DNA from: Anaerolineaceae bacterium
Lineage (GTDB): Bacteria > Chloroflexota > Anaerolineae > Promineifilales > Promineifilaceae
NCBI GenBank assembly: GCA_002699125.1
Contig: PABI01000129.1
Coordinates: 62,001 to 126,000 of the forward strand
Length of the DNA stretch: 64,000 bases
Reading direction: 5' to 3'
Shown: positions 8,461-17,435 of the stretch, piece after piece
How the letters are laid out: the number at the start of each line of letters is the position of its first letter
How positions within the stretch are numbered: position 1 is the stretch's first letter
Notes under the pieces: model-generated
Seen by the model: the letters and a program-made list of their open reading frames with translations, nothing else
Told to the model about the DNA's origin: nothing
Databases searched by the model: none
Program-made: the position numbers and the translations under genes

Positions 8461-10284
8461 ATGAAAACTTACAAATATTTTGTGTTTTTACTGATTTTTG
8501 CTTTGCTTTTGGTGGCTTGTGGTGGTGATACGGCGACCGATGAGCCTGCTGCCGAGACCGAGACAACGGCCGTTGAGCAGCCCGAAGAAGTGATGGAAGA
8601 AGAGGAACCGGCGGTCGCTGAAGAACCGGCCGAGGAAGTCGCCGAAGAGCCAGCCGAAGAAATGGCAGAAGAGCCAATGGCTGAAGCGGATCTCGATGGT
8701 GCCTTTACCAACTTCCTCAGTGGCATGGAGCGCTACAACACGATGAGCGTCGATGCCCTGAGCGAAATGATGGTTGAGAATCCGCCGTTCCTGCTGGATG
8801 TACGCGAACCCAGTGAGCTGGAAGAAAACGGCTGGATTGAAGGGGCTGTGAACATTCCGCTGCGTGAGGTGGCTGACAACCTGCAATATCTGCCCAGCTT
8901 TGACACAACCATCGTAAGCTACTGCGGCAGCGGCTGGCGCTGCACGATTGCCCTAACCGCTCTGGAAGCGATGGGGTGGGAAGATGTGCGCGGCCTGACC
9001 GGCGGCAGCTTTGGTGCCTGGGTCGAAGCTGGGTACCCCATTGCTGAAGGTGATTTGCCGGAACTGGTAGCTCTGGATGCTGCTGAACCGGATCCGGCTA
9101 TGGTAGCCGCCATGCAGGACATGTTGCACAACGTACCAGACGGTTTCGGCGTGATCACTGCCGAAAATCTGGGCGTGGCTTTAGTGGAAAATCCTGATCT
9201 TATTTTGATTGATGTGCGCCGTGCTGAAGAAGTAGAAGAAAATGGCTACATCGATCATGCCAATTTAACCTTTATCCCGCTGGAGCAGTTTGTTGAACAA
9301 TCTGCTGATTGGCCAGCTGATATGGATGCACCCATTGTTGTTTACTGTGGCTCCGGCCATCGTTCCACCATTGCTATGTCTATTTTGTGGTCCTATGGGT
9401 ATACAGACGTGCACAGCCTGCGCGGTGGTTTTGGTGGTTGGGCCTCTGGCGGCTTCCCGGCCGTTGGTATGCCTGAACCTACTTTTGACATGGACCTGGC
9501 TTTTGCTACCTTCCTGGATGATATGGAAGGGTATAACACAATTGGTTTGGATGACCTGAACCTGCTGTTGGTTGAAGACCCGCCGCCGTTCTTGCTGGAC
9601 GTGCGCGAACCGTCGGAAATTGAAGCCAATGGGTACATTGAAGGTTCTGTGAACATTCCACTGCGTGAAGTAGCCGATCATATCGAATGGCTGCCCAGCT
9701 TTGATACGCCCATCGTGAGTTACTGCGGCAGCGGCTGGCGCTGCACCATTGCCCTGACTGCTTTAGAAGCAATGGGCTGGGAAGATGTACGTGGTCTGAA
9801 AGGTGGCAGTTTTGGCGGCTGGGTGGAAGCTGGTTATCCCGTTGCTGAAGGCTTGCCCCTGGAACCGATGGTGCTGGACGTTGCTGAACCCGATCCGGCG
9901 GCCGTAGCCGCTATGCAGGAGATGCTGCACAATGTACCGGACGGGTATGGTGGCATCTCTGCCGACGACTTTAATCTGGCTCTGTTGGAAAACCCGGACC
10001 TGATTGTGATGGATGTACGCACTCAGGGCGAGCTGGACGAAAACGGCGTGATCGAGGCTGAAAACTGGATTCATGTGCCGCTGGAAGATTTTGTGGCGAT
10101 GAAGGATCAATGGCCAGAAGATATGGATGCGCCCATCGTGGTTTACTGTGGCTCCGGCCATCGTTCTACCATAGCCATGAGCATCTTGTGGGCGTATGGT
10201 TACAGCGATGTACTCAGCCTGAAAAGTGGTTTTGGTGGCTGGGTAGAAGCCGGCTATCCTGTTGTTGAATTTGCGGCTCCATAG
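8461..10284 (+). CDS. Lipoprotein with four tandem rhodanese domains
   Basis: A 607-residue protein starting at ATG 8461 after GAGGAGTAAG. The lipobox LLVACGG puts it outside the membrane, followed by a Glu/Pro/Ala-rich linker. Four rhodanese domains follow with active-site Cys at residues 155, 296, 422 and 563. Domains 1 and 3 carry CGSGWRC loops; domains 2 and 4 carry CGSGHRS loops. The 267-residue spacing of 1-to-3 and 2-to-4 is identical, showing that a two-domain unit was duplicated. All four Cys are kept, so all may bind persulfide. It follows the multihaem lipoprotein on the same strand and may handle sulfane sulfur for that redox module. Confidence 0.9.
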   Translation: MKTYKYFVFLLIFALLLVACGGDTATDEPAAETETTAVEQPEEVMEEEEPAVAEEPAEEVAEEPAEEMAEEPMAEADLDGAFTNFLSGMERYNTMSVDALSEMMVENPPFLLDVREPSELEENGWIEGAVNIPLREVADNLQYLPSFDTTIVSYCGSGWRCTIALTALEAMGWEDVRGLTGGSFGAWVEAGYPIAEGDLPELVALDAAEPDPAMVAAMQDMLHNVPDGFGVITAENLGVALVENPDLILIDVRRAEEVEENGYIDHANLTFIPLEQFVEQSADWPADMDAPIVVYCGSGHRSTIAMSILWSYGYTDVHSLRGGFGGWASGGFPAVGMPEPTFDMDLAFATFLDDMEGYNTIGLDDLNLLLVEDPPPFLLDVREPSEIEANGYIEGSVNIPLREVADHIEWLPSFDTPIVSYCGSGWRCTIALTALEAMGWEDVRGLKGGSFGGWVEAGYPVAEGLPLEPMVLDVAEPDPAAVAAMQEMLHNVPDGYGGISADDFNLALLENPDLIVMDVRTQGELDENGVIEAENWIHVPLEDFVAMKDQWPEDMDAPIVVYCGSGHRSTIAMSILWAYGYSDVLSLKSGFGGWVEAGYPVVEFAAP

Positions 10285-10316
10285 TTAAGTGCCCAAATTG
10301 GATTAAAAATGAGCAA

Positions 10317-10347
10317 AGGTCCCCTGTGGAAGCAGGGGGCTTTTGTT
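10317..10347 (+). terminator. Rho-independent terminator after the rhodanese gene
   Basis: CCCCTG (10321-10326) and CAGGGG (10333-10338) form a GC stem with a 6-nt loop, followed by GCTTTTGTTATTTGTTT. The remaining gap to 10559 holds no visible gene and probably contains the promoter of the LysR gene. Confidence 0.75.
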
Positions 10348-10559
10348 ATTTGTTTAGTAATGTTTGGTTTATGGTGGCCTATGTCGTTTATAGCATTTGC
10401 TTATGACATTTGGCACTATTGCCATTTTTTAGGTAGAGGCATACTTAGCCTGGGACCCATGTAAGGGAGCACAGGTTCTGTTTGGATTTTATTAATTCTT
10501 TATCACCGGCAAGTTTAAAGCATGACTTTGGGACTTCTGAGTGACTGTAGAGAGATAGC

Positions 10560-11549
10560 ATGTTAGATGCTCATCAATTAAACGTATTTTTAACCGCTGC
10601 CCGCACACTCAACTTTACGGCCGCTGCGCGGCAGCTGCACATGACGCAGCCAAGCGTCAGCCAGCATATTCAGGCGTTGGAGCAGCATTTTGGCATGGAT
10701 TTATTCATCCGTTCTGGGCGGCATTTGCGCCTGACCGATGCGGGCGAAGCGTTGCTGCCGATGGCCCAGGAGATGGTCAGCATTTCGCAAAGCATTGATA
10801 ACAAGATGGAATCATTGAAGGGGGATGTGTACGGCCGTCTCACCGTAGGTTGCAGCACGACTGTAGGCAAGTATGTGCTGCCATTTTTGCTTTCTAGATT
10901 CATGCAGCAATACCCCAAAGTGGAGGCAGCCTGCTACGTTACGCCCCGCAAAATTGCTGTGCAAATGCTTTGTGACGGAGATGTGCACGTGGCCCTGGCC
11001 AGCAAGCAGGAACTCAACAATAATTTGGAGTTTTCCCGCTTCATTACGGATCAGGTGAGCTTGATTGTACCATTGGATCACCCCTGGGCTGAGCGTGAAT
11101 ACATTGAGCCAAAGGAACTGCTAAAAGCCAACTTTATCTGGCGGGAAGAGGGGTCTGGCACCCGTTTTGTGGCCGAAGAAAAGCTGCGCGAACATGGCAT
11201 TGCCTTTGAGCAGTTCAAGACCGTTTTGACATTGGGGAACTCCGAAGCGATTGCGTTGGCCGTGCAGGAAGGCATTGGCGTAGGGTTTGTCTCTCAAATT
11301 ATTATTTCACGTCTGGTTGAAGGCAAGGTTGCCCCGGTAAAGGTACGCGGTTTGGACATCAAGCAGGAAATTTACATTGGCCGGGATGCGCACCGGATGG
11401 GCACCACGGCCCAAACCGCGTTTTGGCAGTTTGTTACCGACCCTGACAACCTCGTGTTAAAGAGGTTGATGACTTCTTCGGCTGGAAACGAGGATGGCGT
11501 TAGCTTTGCCAACGGCCAAATGAACGGCAAGTCAACCGCTAAGGCATAG
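10560..11549 (+). CDS. LysR-family transcriptional regulator
   Basis: A 329-residue regulator. The N-terminal winged helix-turn-helix has the classic LysR pattern (LNVFLTAARTLNFTAAARQL, then MTQPSVSQHIQALE). The remainder is the periplasmic-binding-protein-like effector domain (the segment around GRLTVGCSTTVGKYVLP). It could control the upstream rhodanese/cytochrome genes, since LysR proteins often regulate neighbours, but it is in the same direction and after a terminator, so this is inference. The effector is unknown; sulfur or redox compounds are plausible from context. Confidence 0.9.
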   Translation: MLDAHQLNVFLTAARTLNFTAAARQLHMTQPSVSQHIQALEQHFGMDLFIRSGRHLRLTDAGEALLPMAQEMVSISQSIDNKMESLKGDVYGRLTVGCSTTVGKYVLPFLLSRFMQQYPKVEAACYVTPRKIAVQMLCDGDVHVALASKQELNNNLEFSRFITDQVSLIVPLDHPWAEREYIEPKELLKANFIWREEGSGTRFVAEEKLREHGIAFEQFKTVLTLGNSEAIALAVQEGIGVGFVSQIIISRLVEGKVAPVKVRGLDIKQEIYIGRDAHRMGTTAQTAFWQFVTDPDNLVLKRLMTSSAGNEDGVSFANGQMNGKSTAKA

Positions 11550-11552
11550 CAG

Positions 11553-12026
11553 CTATCGTGGTTTCAAGGCGATAAAAGGGATATGTTCGCGGCCAACTGT
11601 ACGATATTCTTCTTCTGTAGAAACCTCAAAACCGAGAATTTTGCTCAAATTTTTGGCGGCGGTGGGGTACCGGCGGGCGTAATCGACCATTGCCTGGCCG
11701 GATTCTTCTGGGGTGAGGGGAACGGCCGTAACCGCCATTTTGCGCCAGCCTACCTGGATGTTGACTTTGGGATGTTCCAGAATGTTCAGGTACCAATCCG
11801 ACTTTTTGCCAAAACCGGAAGCGATGTAAAACGTGTCTGTTTCTTTGTCATGGTTGACTACTTCCAGCACCGTTTGGCGCTGCTTGCCGCTTTTACGGCC
11901 AATGTGGTTGAGCAGCAAAAACCGTTTGCCCAATAAGCCCCCCAGACCAATCCGATACAGAAATATTGGGGCGCGAAATAAAAACCGTTTAAGACCAGTT
12001 ACCGGTTCACGTTCGGTTGTTTTCAT
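11553..12026 (-). CDS. DUF385 / nitroreductase-family deazaflavin-dependent protein
   Basis: A 157-residue protein of the split-barrel DDN family (PF04075). The core GRKSGKQRQTVLEVV and SDWYLNILEHPKV blocks are characteristic. Family members use coenzyme F420 to reduce quinones or nitro compounds, so the host may make F420. It overlaps the upstream DinB-like gene by 4 nt (ATGA, 12023-12026), so translation is coupled. Substrate cannot be told from sequence. Confidence 0.8.
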   Translation of the reverse strand: MKTTEREPVTGLKRFLFRAPIFLYRIGLGGLLGKRFLLLNHIGRKSGKQRQTVLEVVNHDKETDTFYIASGFGKKSDWYLNILEHPKVNIQVGWRKMAVTAVPLTPEESGQAMVDYARRYPTAAKNLSKILGFEVSTEEEYRTVGREHIPFIALKPR

Positions 12027-12550
12027 GAATAATTTTCCTTTGTTTGCACCGCCTCCAAACTGCTTTGAATATCAGCGGCGTGGGACTCAAAGTGGCGCTT
12101 GATGTAGCCAAACAGGTAGGTCAGCGTCACGTTGCCCGCCAGCAGCGGATCCCAGTCTGGATAGTGGACGCTTTTTTGCAGGTCAGCCTCGTCCAGGCTG
12201 TTCAGCGTTTGCATGATGCGGCGGTGCGCTTTGTCGTACTCATTGGCTAAAAATTGGCGGTCCAGATTGCGCGCGCCAAAGCGGGTGAGGTGGGCGTTAA
12301 GCCAGTGGAAGAGCGCTTCGGGGAACAGTTTGGGCAGCAGCTTGAGGAGGAACGGCCGTCTTAAAATCATCGTCACATCAGCCACCATAAAGCGCGGCGC
12401 AATGCTCATGTGGTAAAGTAACTCGCCAATGGTCCAGGCTGGATTGCTGCTGGGCTGGCTGAATGCGCTGTCGGGAATTCTCTGCAGCAGATCGTGGAAT
12501 CGCTGCCGCGTTTCTTCAATCTCTTCTTGGAGTTCTTGCCTGGTTGTCAT
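12023..12550 (-). CDS. DinB-like four-helix protein
   Basis: A 175-residue, mainly helical protein with the features of the DinB/YfiT superfamily: a long first helix, NPAWTIGELLYHMS around the first metal-ligand His, and a C-terminal GYIKRHFESHAADI with further His residues. Family members bind a metal and often act as thiol-dependent transferases, but the reaction here is unknown. It overlaps the glycosyltransferase by 4 nt upstream and the DUF385 gene by 4 nt downstream, so the three are one translational unit. Confidence 0.7.
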   Translation of the reverse strand: MTTRQELQEEIEETRQRFHDLLQRIPDSAFSQPSSNPAWTIGELLYHMSIAPRFMVADVTMILRRPFLLKLLPKLFPEALFHWLNAHLTRFGARNLDRQFLANEYDKAHRRIMQTLNSLDEADLQKSVHYPDWDPLLAGNVTLTYLFGYIKRHFESHAADIQSSLEAVQTKENYS

Positions 12551-13800
12551 GTTGGCACATTTCCAAATTTTTCTACAAGCAGCTCAGCTGCCAGGCACGG
12601 ACCATCCCATTTGTCCATGACCCGGGCAAACGCTGCCGCTTTTTGCCTGGCCAGGGGATCGTTAAGTAAATGTTCAATGGCTTGTTGGACTTTGGCGGAG
12701 GGGTCTCTTGATTTTGGCACGCGAATGGCAAACCCTTTGCGCACCAAACCGGCAATATTGGCATCCTGTTCCGGCTGCATCCCTACGCCCACAACTGGCT
12801 TTCCGGCGTAAGCGGCCGTCATGACCGTACCGATGCCGCCATGAATAACTGACAGATCGACCAGTTTGTTTATCTGATGTGCCGGAAGCCAATCGGTTAC
12901 CAGCACATTCGGAGGAATGTTCACGTCGGGGACTTTGTCGAGGTGCGATTTAACTGGTGCGATAACCCGATATGGCTTACCGGCAAAGCTTTCGGTGATT
13001 TTGGCTACAATCTCCGGCGTGCCGGAACTGCCCATAGCAAAGTAGATGAGCGGTTTGTCTCGCGGTATCTGATTTATTTCTTCGGGGATGGCAAACGCTT
13101 CACGAGCGATGAGGGGGCCAGTGTAATAATAGTTCGGCGGCAGCTCGATTCCAGTATATTCAGCTGGTTCGGCTACCATTGTTACATCGCCGCGCCAATA
13201 ATCAAAGATTGAGCGGTACTTTGGAACGCCAAAATGTTTGGCGGCCTTATTGAGCGTGTATAAAAACCCATAGCGGATCCAAAAGTTGATGAATAGGTAA
13301 ATGAAGGCATCCGCAATCTTTTTGAGCGGCTTAAATTTGATTTGGTCCGTCATGCCTGCGCCATTGGCAAAAAATTGGGGCAGCCACGTCGATTGGATGA
13401 CCCAGACCAAAGGCACTTGCTGTATCTGGCAAGAAACCGGGATAGAAACGTATGAGCCAGTGATAACGGCCGTTGGCTGCAACGTTCTTAAGTAGGCAAC
13501 CTCATTTTCAATTCTTTCGATTAGTTCCGCTGTTGAAAATGCCGGCGCAAACGTTTCCCCTTTATCTACTTTGCTGATGAATTCTATTTTTTCTTCGGTT
13601 AATTGTGGCTGCATCTTTTTGAGGGGGAATCCAGCTTCCGTGATGAGATGCTCAAATTGGCCACCGTCAGAAATAAACTGAATATCAAAAATTTGGTTTG
13701 CTTTCTCGTTACGTCTGACCCCTTTGGCAATTTCTAACATTCGCGTTGTTTCTGCCAGATTGAAGGCAACGGGGGCAAATAATAATATTTTCTTAGACAT
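12547..13800 (-). CDS. UGT/MGT-type glycosyltransferase
   Basis: A 417-residue GT-B-fold enzyme. The C-terminal donor-binding domain shows IYFAMGSSGTPE and VTDWLPAHQINKLVDLSVIHGGIGT, the macrolide-glycosyltransferase/UGT signature with its HGG motif. It should transfer a sugar from an NDP-sugar to a small lipophilic acceptor. ATG 13800 is preferred because GGAG lies 8 nt upstream; a GTG at 13821 overlapping the tetR stop as GTGA is an alternative. It follows the TetR gene in one operon, suggesting inducible modification of a toxic or signalling compound. Confidence 0.82.
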   Translation of the reverse strand: MSKKILLFAPVAFNLAETTRMLEIAKGVRRNEKANQIFDIQFISDGGQFEHLITEAGFPLKKMQPQLTEEKIEFISKVDKGETFAPAFSTAELIERIENEVAYLRTLQPTAVITGSYVSIPVSCQIQQVPLVWVIQSTWLPQFFANGAGMTDQIKFKPLKKIADAFIYLFINFWIRYGFLYTLNKAAKHFGVPKYRSIFDYWRGDVTMVAEPAEYTGIELPPNYYYTGPLIAREAFAIPEEINQIPRDKPLIYFAMGSSGTPEIVAKITESFAGKPYRVIAPVKSHLDKVPDVNIPPNVLVTDWLPAHQINKLVDLSVIHGGIGTVMTAAYAGKPVVGVGMQPEQDANIAGLVRKGFAIRVPKSRDPSAKVQQAIEHLLNDPLARQKAAAFARVMDKWDGPCLAAELLVEKFGNVPT

Positions 13801-13817
13801 GGGTATGGCTCCAGGAT

Positions 13818-14402
13818 TCACGTTGTTTGTAAGCCTTGCAGCAGCAGCTGTACGGCCGTTTCCACCTGCACACTTAAATCAATACTTTCCGGCGCAACAG
13901 CCCAAATAAGCAGCAATCCTTCAAAAAGTGCCATGATCGTATTGGCCGCGTCGGTATGGTTTTGGTCATGGAACTCGCCGCTGTTTATGCCCTGGGCAAC
14001 CAGCGCCTCAATTTTTTGCCGGTAATTGTGAAAGTGGCCTTGCAGATGCTCTTTTAAGAGATCATCGCGGGCGGCCAGGGCGTAGAATTCCAGAGGGGAG
14101 GGGAATTGCGCAGCCAGTTCGGCCACGCTGTCGCCGGTGATGGCAGCCAGCTGGTTGAGTTTGGTGACGGCCGTTCCTGCACCCGCCATGACCTCATCCA
14201 ACAGCGCTAACTGTTCTATAAAAAATTGGTCAAAAATGGCGGAGACCAACTTATCCTTGCTTTTGAAGTGCCAGTAAACGCCGCCTTTACTCAGGCCGCT
14301 GGCCCGCACAACGTCGTTCATGCTGGCTTTGGCAAACCCTTTTTCGGCAAAAACCGACATGGCGGTGGCTAAGATTTGGGCTTTGCTTTCATGTTCTGTC
14401 AT
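13818..14402 (-). CDS. TetR-family repressor
   Basis: A 194-residue regulator. The N-terminal DNA-binding domain is typical of TetR: ILATAMSVFAEKGF, then an ASMNDVVRASGLSKGGVYWH recognition helix. The C-terminal ligand domain is divergent. ATG 14402 is chosen because AGGAG precedes it and the TetR domain starts directly after. A near-perfect palindromic operator lies upstream next to its -10 box, so it probably represses its own operon with the glycosyltransferase, DinB-like and DUF385 genes. Confidence 0.9.
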   Translation of the reverse strand: MTEHESKAQILATAMSVFAEKGFAKASMNDVVRASGLSKGGVYWHFKSKDKLVSAIFDQFFIEQLALLDEVMAGAGTAVTKLNQLAAITGDSVAELAAQFPSPLEFYALAARDDLLKEHLQGHFHNYRQKIEALVAQGINSGEFHDQNHTDAANTIMALFEGLLLIWAVAPESIDLSVQVETAVQLLLQGLQTT

Positions 14403-14416
14403 TAAGTTCACTCCTA

Positions 14417-14447
14417 GACCGACCGGTTGGTCGATGATGGGATGATA
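14417..14447 (-). promoter_or_regulatory. TetR operator and -10 box of the tetR operon
   Basis: GACCGACCGGTTGGTC at 14417-14432 is a 16-bp inverted repeat with one mismatched pair, of TetR-operator type. On the minus strand a TATCAT -10 (14447 to 14442) lies just upstream of it, so bound repressor would sit on the transcription start. From here to 14678 no gene is visible apart from the leader of the next plus-strand gene. Confidence 0.65.
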
Positions 14448-14678
14448 GCATGGGGTACGGCCGTTTGTCAAGCAATATCCTGGCTAACCGACTGCAAAAT
14501 TAAACCGGTTGTTTGCCAACTTTTATCGCCTCGTTCACGAACCAGCTCCGGGACAAATGCTACGATGCCCACGGTTGAGTCCGAAATGATGGTAGTTTTG
14601 GATTTAGCAGAATTGGAAGCATGTTGTGTTCGGCGCGAGCCAAAAGCGCCCATCATGATTTTGTGAAAGGAGTCAAAC

Positions 14679-16670
14679 GTGTCCCATTTGCAAGCGAACG
14701 GCCGTTTCCGACGGTCACTTTTCCTTTTATTATTTCCCTTCTTTTTTCTGGGCAGTCTGTTGAGCCTGTTTAGCAGCGGCCCGATCCTCACCACACATAA
14801 GGCGGCAGCCGCCCCCACAACCCAACTCGATCTTTCGCTAGAACTATTCAGCGAGGGACTTTCGCTTCCCACCGGCATCATCAATACGGGAGTTCCTGGA
14901 GACGGCCGTCTTTTTGTCACCCAGCAAGGCGGCCAGATTCGCATCCTTACTGCTGAAGGCACTTTGTTGTCTACGCCTTTTTTGGACATCACCGGTAAGG
15001 TGAGTCTGTTTGGCGAAAATGGTTTGCTCGGCCTGGCTTTTGATCCGGACTATGCGACCAATGGCACTTTCTACATTTATTACACGCGCCTGAGCGACCG
15101 CAACAACGTGCTGGCCCGTTATCAGGTGAGCAGCGATCCCAATGTAGCCGATGCAAGCAGCGAGCAGATTTTGTTAACGGCCGTTCAGCCCAAAGATGGT
15201 CACAATGGTGGCGCGTTGGCGTTTGGTCCCGACGGCTACCTGTACGTCGCCATTGGCGATGGCGGTTTGGTGGACAATGGCGGTCCGACTACACCGCAAG
15301 ATCTTAGCAGCCTGCTGGGAAAGATATTGCGGTTAGATGTGTCCAGCAGCACTGCTCATGCCCCAGATTGTGGTTCTGCCCTCTACACCATCCCTGACGA
15401 TAACCCTTTCCGCAACGGTGCAGGCGGCACCTGTGATGAGATTTGGGCTTTTGGCTTCCGCAATCCGTGGCGCTTCAGCTTTGATCAGGCCACAGGTGAT
15501 CTTTACATTGCTGACGTGGGCGAAACCGCCTGGGAAGAAATTAACTACCAACCAGCCAGCAGCAGCGGTGGTGAAAATTATGGCTGGCCCTGCTACGAGG
15601 GGAATGCACTTTATGATCAGCCTTCTTGCCAGGCTGTAACCTATACATTTCCTGTCTTTGCCTATGAGCATGGCAGCAGCCACTGCTCGGTGACGGGTGG
15701 GTACGTTTATCGCGGGCAGCAATATCCGGCAATGGCGGGCCATTATCTACTGGCTGACTTTTGCAGCGGCTCTATTTGGAACCTGCATCCGGCAGGCAGC
15801 GGTTGGGAAGCTCACGAATATGCCGGGCTGACGTCGTTCCCCACTACGTTTGGTGAAGATATCAATGGTGAACTGTACCTGGCGGAGCTTTTTGGCGGCA
15901 ATATCTACCGCATCATTGAAAACACAGTTGTCGCACCGACCAGCCTGGCCATTCACAAAACAGGTCCCACAGAAAGCGGCGCGGGCGCACCCATCGACTA
16001 CCAGATTACGGTGACGAATACGGGCAGCGCCAGTGCCAGCGGTTTGATCATTACCGATACGTTGCCGGTGGGCGCATCTTATCTGAACAGCCCCGGTGGC
16101 AGCTTGCAGAATGGCGTGGTGACCTGGTCTGTGGGTGAGCTGGCGGCGGGCGACAGCGTCACCGTTAACTTTGCTGTTACGGCCGCAGAAACGATCACCA
16201 ACTTTGATTATGGGGCGCAGGCGGCCGGTGGGGTGCAAGTGTTGGGGAGTACGGCCGTCACCACCCAAATCCTCGCGCCCAGCCTTAGCATCAGTAAAGT
16301 AGGAACGGCTCATGTGCAAACCGGCGAGCCAGTCAGCTACACGCTTACGGTGCGTAACGATGGCGATCTGCCGGCCAACAATCTGACGATCACCGACACG
16401 CTGCCTGCCGGTACCGAGATGCTGAGTGCTACCGACAGCGGCCTTGAGTTTGGCGGTGTCGTGACCTGGAATTTGTTGCCCTTAAATCCTGGCGAGCAGA
16501 TTTCGGTTGGTCTGGTTGTGACGCCGACGAATCCAATTGAGGATACGGCCGTTATCCGCAACGAGGACTTTGGCGTGAGTGCCGATGGCGGCTACCAGGC
16601 CAGCGGCCAGCCTGTTTTCACCATTGTAAACGGCAGCCAGACGTTTGCGCCGATTATTTTACGGCCGTAG
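14679..16670 (+). CDS. Secreted PQQ-type sugar dehydrogenase (GSDH family) with DUF11 repeats
   Basis: A 663-residue exported protein starting at GTG 14679 after AAAGGAG. A signal peptide is followed by a six-bladed beta-propeller of the glucose/sorbosone dehydrogenase family, with GLLGLAFDP, DGHNGGALAFGPDG, GFRNPWRFSFD and NYGWPCYEG motifs. Such enzymes oxidise aldoses with PQQ. Two DUF11 immunoglobulin-like repeats (from about residues 425 and 535) form the C-terminal stalk. No sortase or lipid anchor is visible. Whether it binds PQQ is not shown by sequence; some members are inactive. Confidence 0.85.
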   Translation: MSHLQANGRFRRSLFLLLFPFFFLGSLLSLFSSGPILTTHKAAAAPTTQLDLSLELFSEGLSLPTGIINTGVPGDGRLFVTQQGGQIRILTAEGTLLSTPFLDITGKVSLFGENGLLGLAFDPDYATNGTFYIYYTRLSDRNNVLARYQVSSDPNVADASSEQILLTAVQPKDGHNGGALAFGPDGYLYVAIGDGGLVDNGGPTTPQDLSSLLGKILRLDVSSSTAHAPDCGSALYTIPDDNPFRNGAGGTCDEIWAFGFRNPWRFSFDQATGDLYIADVGETAWEEINYQPASSSGGENYGWPCYEGNALYDQPSCQAVTYTFPVFAYEHGSSHCSVTGGYVYRGQQYPAMAGHYLLADFCSGSIWNLHPAGSGWEAHEYAGLTSFPTTFGEDINGELYLAELFGGNIYRIIENTVVAPTSLAIHKTGPTESGAGAPIDYQITVTNTGSASASGLIITDTLPVGASYLNSPGGSLQNGVVTWSVGELAAGDSVTVNFAVTAAETITNFDYGAQAAGGVQVLGSTAVTTQILAPSLSISKVGTAHVQTGEPVSYTLTVRNDGDLPANNLTITDTLPAGTEMLSATDSGLEFGGVVTWNLLPLNPGEQISVGLVVTPTNPIEDTAVIRNEDFGVSADGGYQASGQPVFTIVNGSQTFAPIILRP

Positions 16671-16701
16671 CCAAACAACACCACCGCTCCGTTTTGCGCT
16701 C

Positions 16702-16741
16702 AAGCTGCGCAGAGAATTTTATTCTTTGCGCAGCTTTTTTT
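16702..16741 (+). terminator. Strong rho-independent terminator
   Basis: AAGCTGCGCA (16702-16711) pairs perfectly with TGCGCAGCTT (16727-16736), followed by seven T residues. It terminates the sugar dehydrogenase transcript. Confidence 0.9.
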
Positions 16742-16761
16742 GTTGGGGAGAAACGGCCGTG

Positions 16762-16777
16762 TCAACCGATCGGTTGA
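16762..16777. promoter_or_regulatory. Perfect 16-bp palindrome, possible operator
   Basis: TCAACCGATCGGTTGA is perfectly palindromic and lies about 140 nt upstream of the DUF6069 gene. Its AACCGNNCGGTT core resembles the tetR operator at 14417-14432. A second, weaker inverted repeat (ACCAATC 16811-16817 / GATTGGT 16840-16846) follows. A TetR-type regulator binding here is an inference. Confidence 0.45.
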
Positions 16778-16914
16778 TAAACCAGCACTATCCAGCGGAG
16801 TCAAGAACCCACCAATCGTTAGCGAATGTTCCATCGGCTGATTGGTTACTTTCAGGTTGGCCACTGCTATGGTTTAGGCATAAATCACACACCACACACC
16901 TGAAGGAGATAGAA

Positions 16915-17364
16915 ATGAATACACAAATTGAAGCAGTTCAGAATAATCAAGCAAATAGTTCCGTTGTGCGTAAATTGGTTTGGGTCAGCCCGCTGGCCAT
17001 GCTGGTTTCCGCCGTGGCCAACCTCGGTTTGTACGCGGTGGCCGGCAGCATCTTCCCGGAGGTGACGGCCTGGAGCGGAGCTGGTGCTGGTCAAATCGTT
17101 GGGGCGAACATTGTTTATCTGCTCATCGGCTCGGTTGTTTTTGCGCTGGTGGCCCGCTTTTCCAGCAGACCGGCCCGGCATTACCTGGTTGTGGCCACGA
17201 TTGGTTTGCTGCTCTCATTGGCACTGCCCGTTGGGGCAGGCTTTGGCTACGGAGCACCGGGCGCACCGACCGCCAGCGTGGCCACGGTGGTTACGCTTAG
17301 CCTGATGCACGTTGTTTCTTACGCGATTAGCGTGCCCATGTTCAATCGCCTCGCGTTGAATTGA
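16915..17364 (+). CDS. DUF6069 four-helix membrane protein
   Basis: A 149-residue protein with four hydrophobic segments, ending in a helix with MHVVSYAISVPMFNRLA. The pattern matches the DUF6069 family, whose function is not known. ATG 16915 has GAAGGAGAT upstream. It is the first of four co-directional genes (DUF6069, DUF6790, unknown, CPBP protease) and may be controlled by the palindrome at 16762-16777. Confidence 0.75.
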   Translation: MNTQIEAVQNNQANSSVVRKLVWVSPLAMLVSAVANLGLYAVAGSIFPEVTAWSGAGAGQIVGANIVYLLIGSVVFALVARFSSRPARHYLVVATIGLLLSLALPVGAGFGYGAPGAPTASVATVVTLSLMHVVSYAISVPMFNRLALN

Positions 17365-17380
17365 GGCCTCAAATTAGCGT

Positions 17381-17418
17381 GGCAGTCACCGTGACCCTGT
17401 TCCGGTGACTGCCATTTT
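17381..17418 (+). terminator. Hairpin with T-run between DUF6069 and DUF6790 genes
   Basis: GGCAGTCACCG (17381-17391) and CGGTGACTGCC (17403-17413) form a perfect 11-bp stem followed by ATTTTT. It looks like a terminator or attenuator inside the gene cluster. Its AGTCACC core is similar to the hairpins at 30266 and 32131. Confidence 0.7.
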
Positions 17419-17435
17419 TGAAAAAGGAGTTTCTT

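Noticed and set aside
14468-14992. Minus-strand ORF of 174 codons before the sugar dehydrogenase
   Set aside because: Antisense to the signal peptide and first blade of the sugar dehydrogenase; basic, featureless product and no ribosome-binding site.
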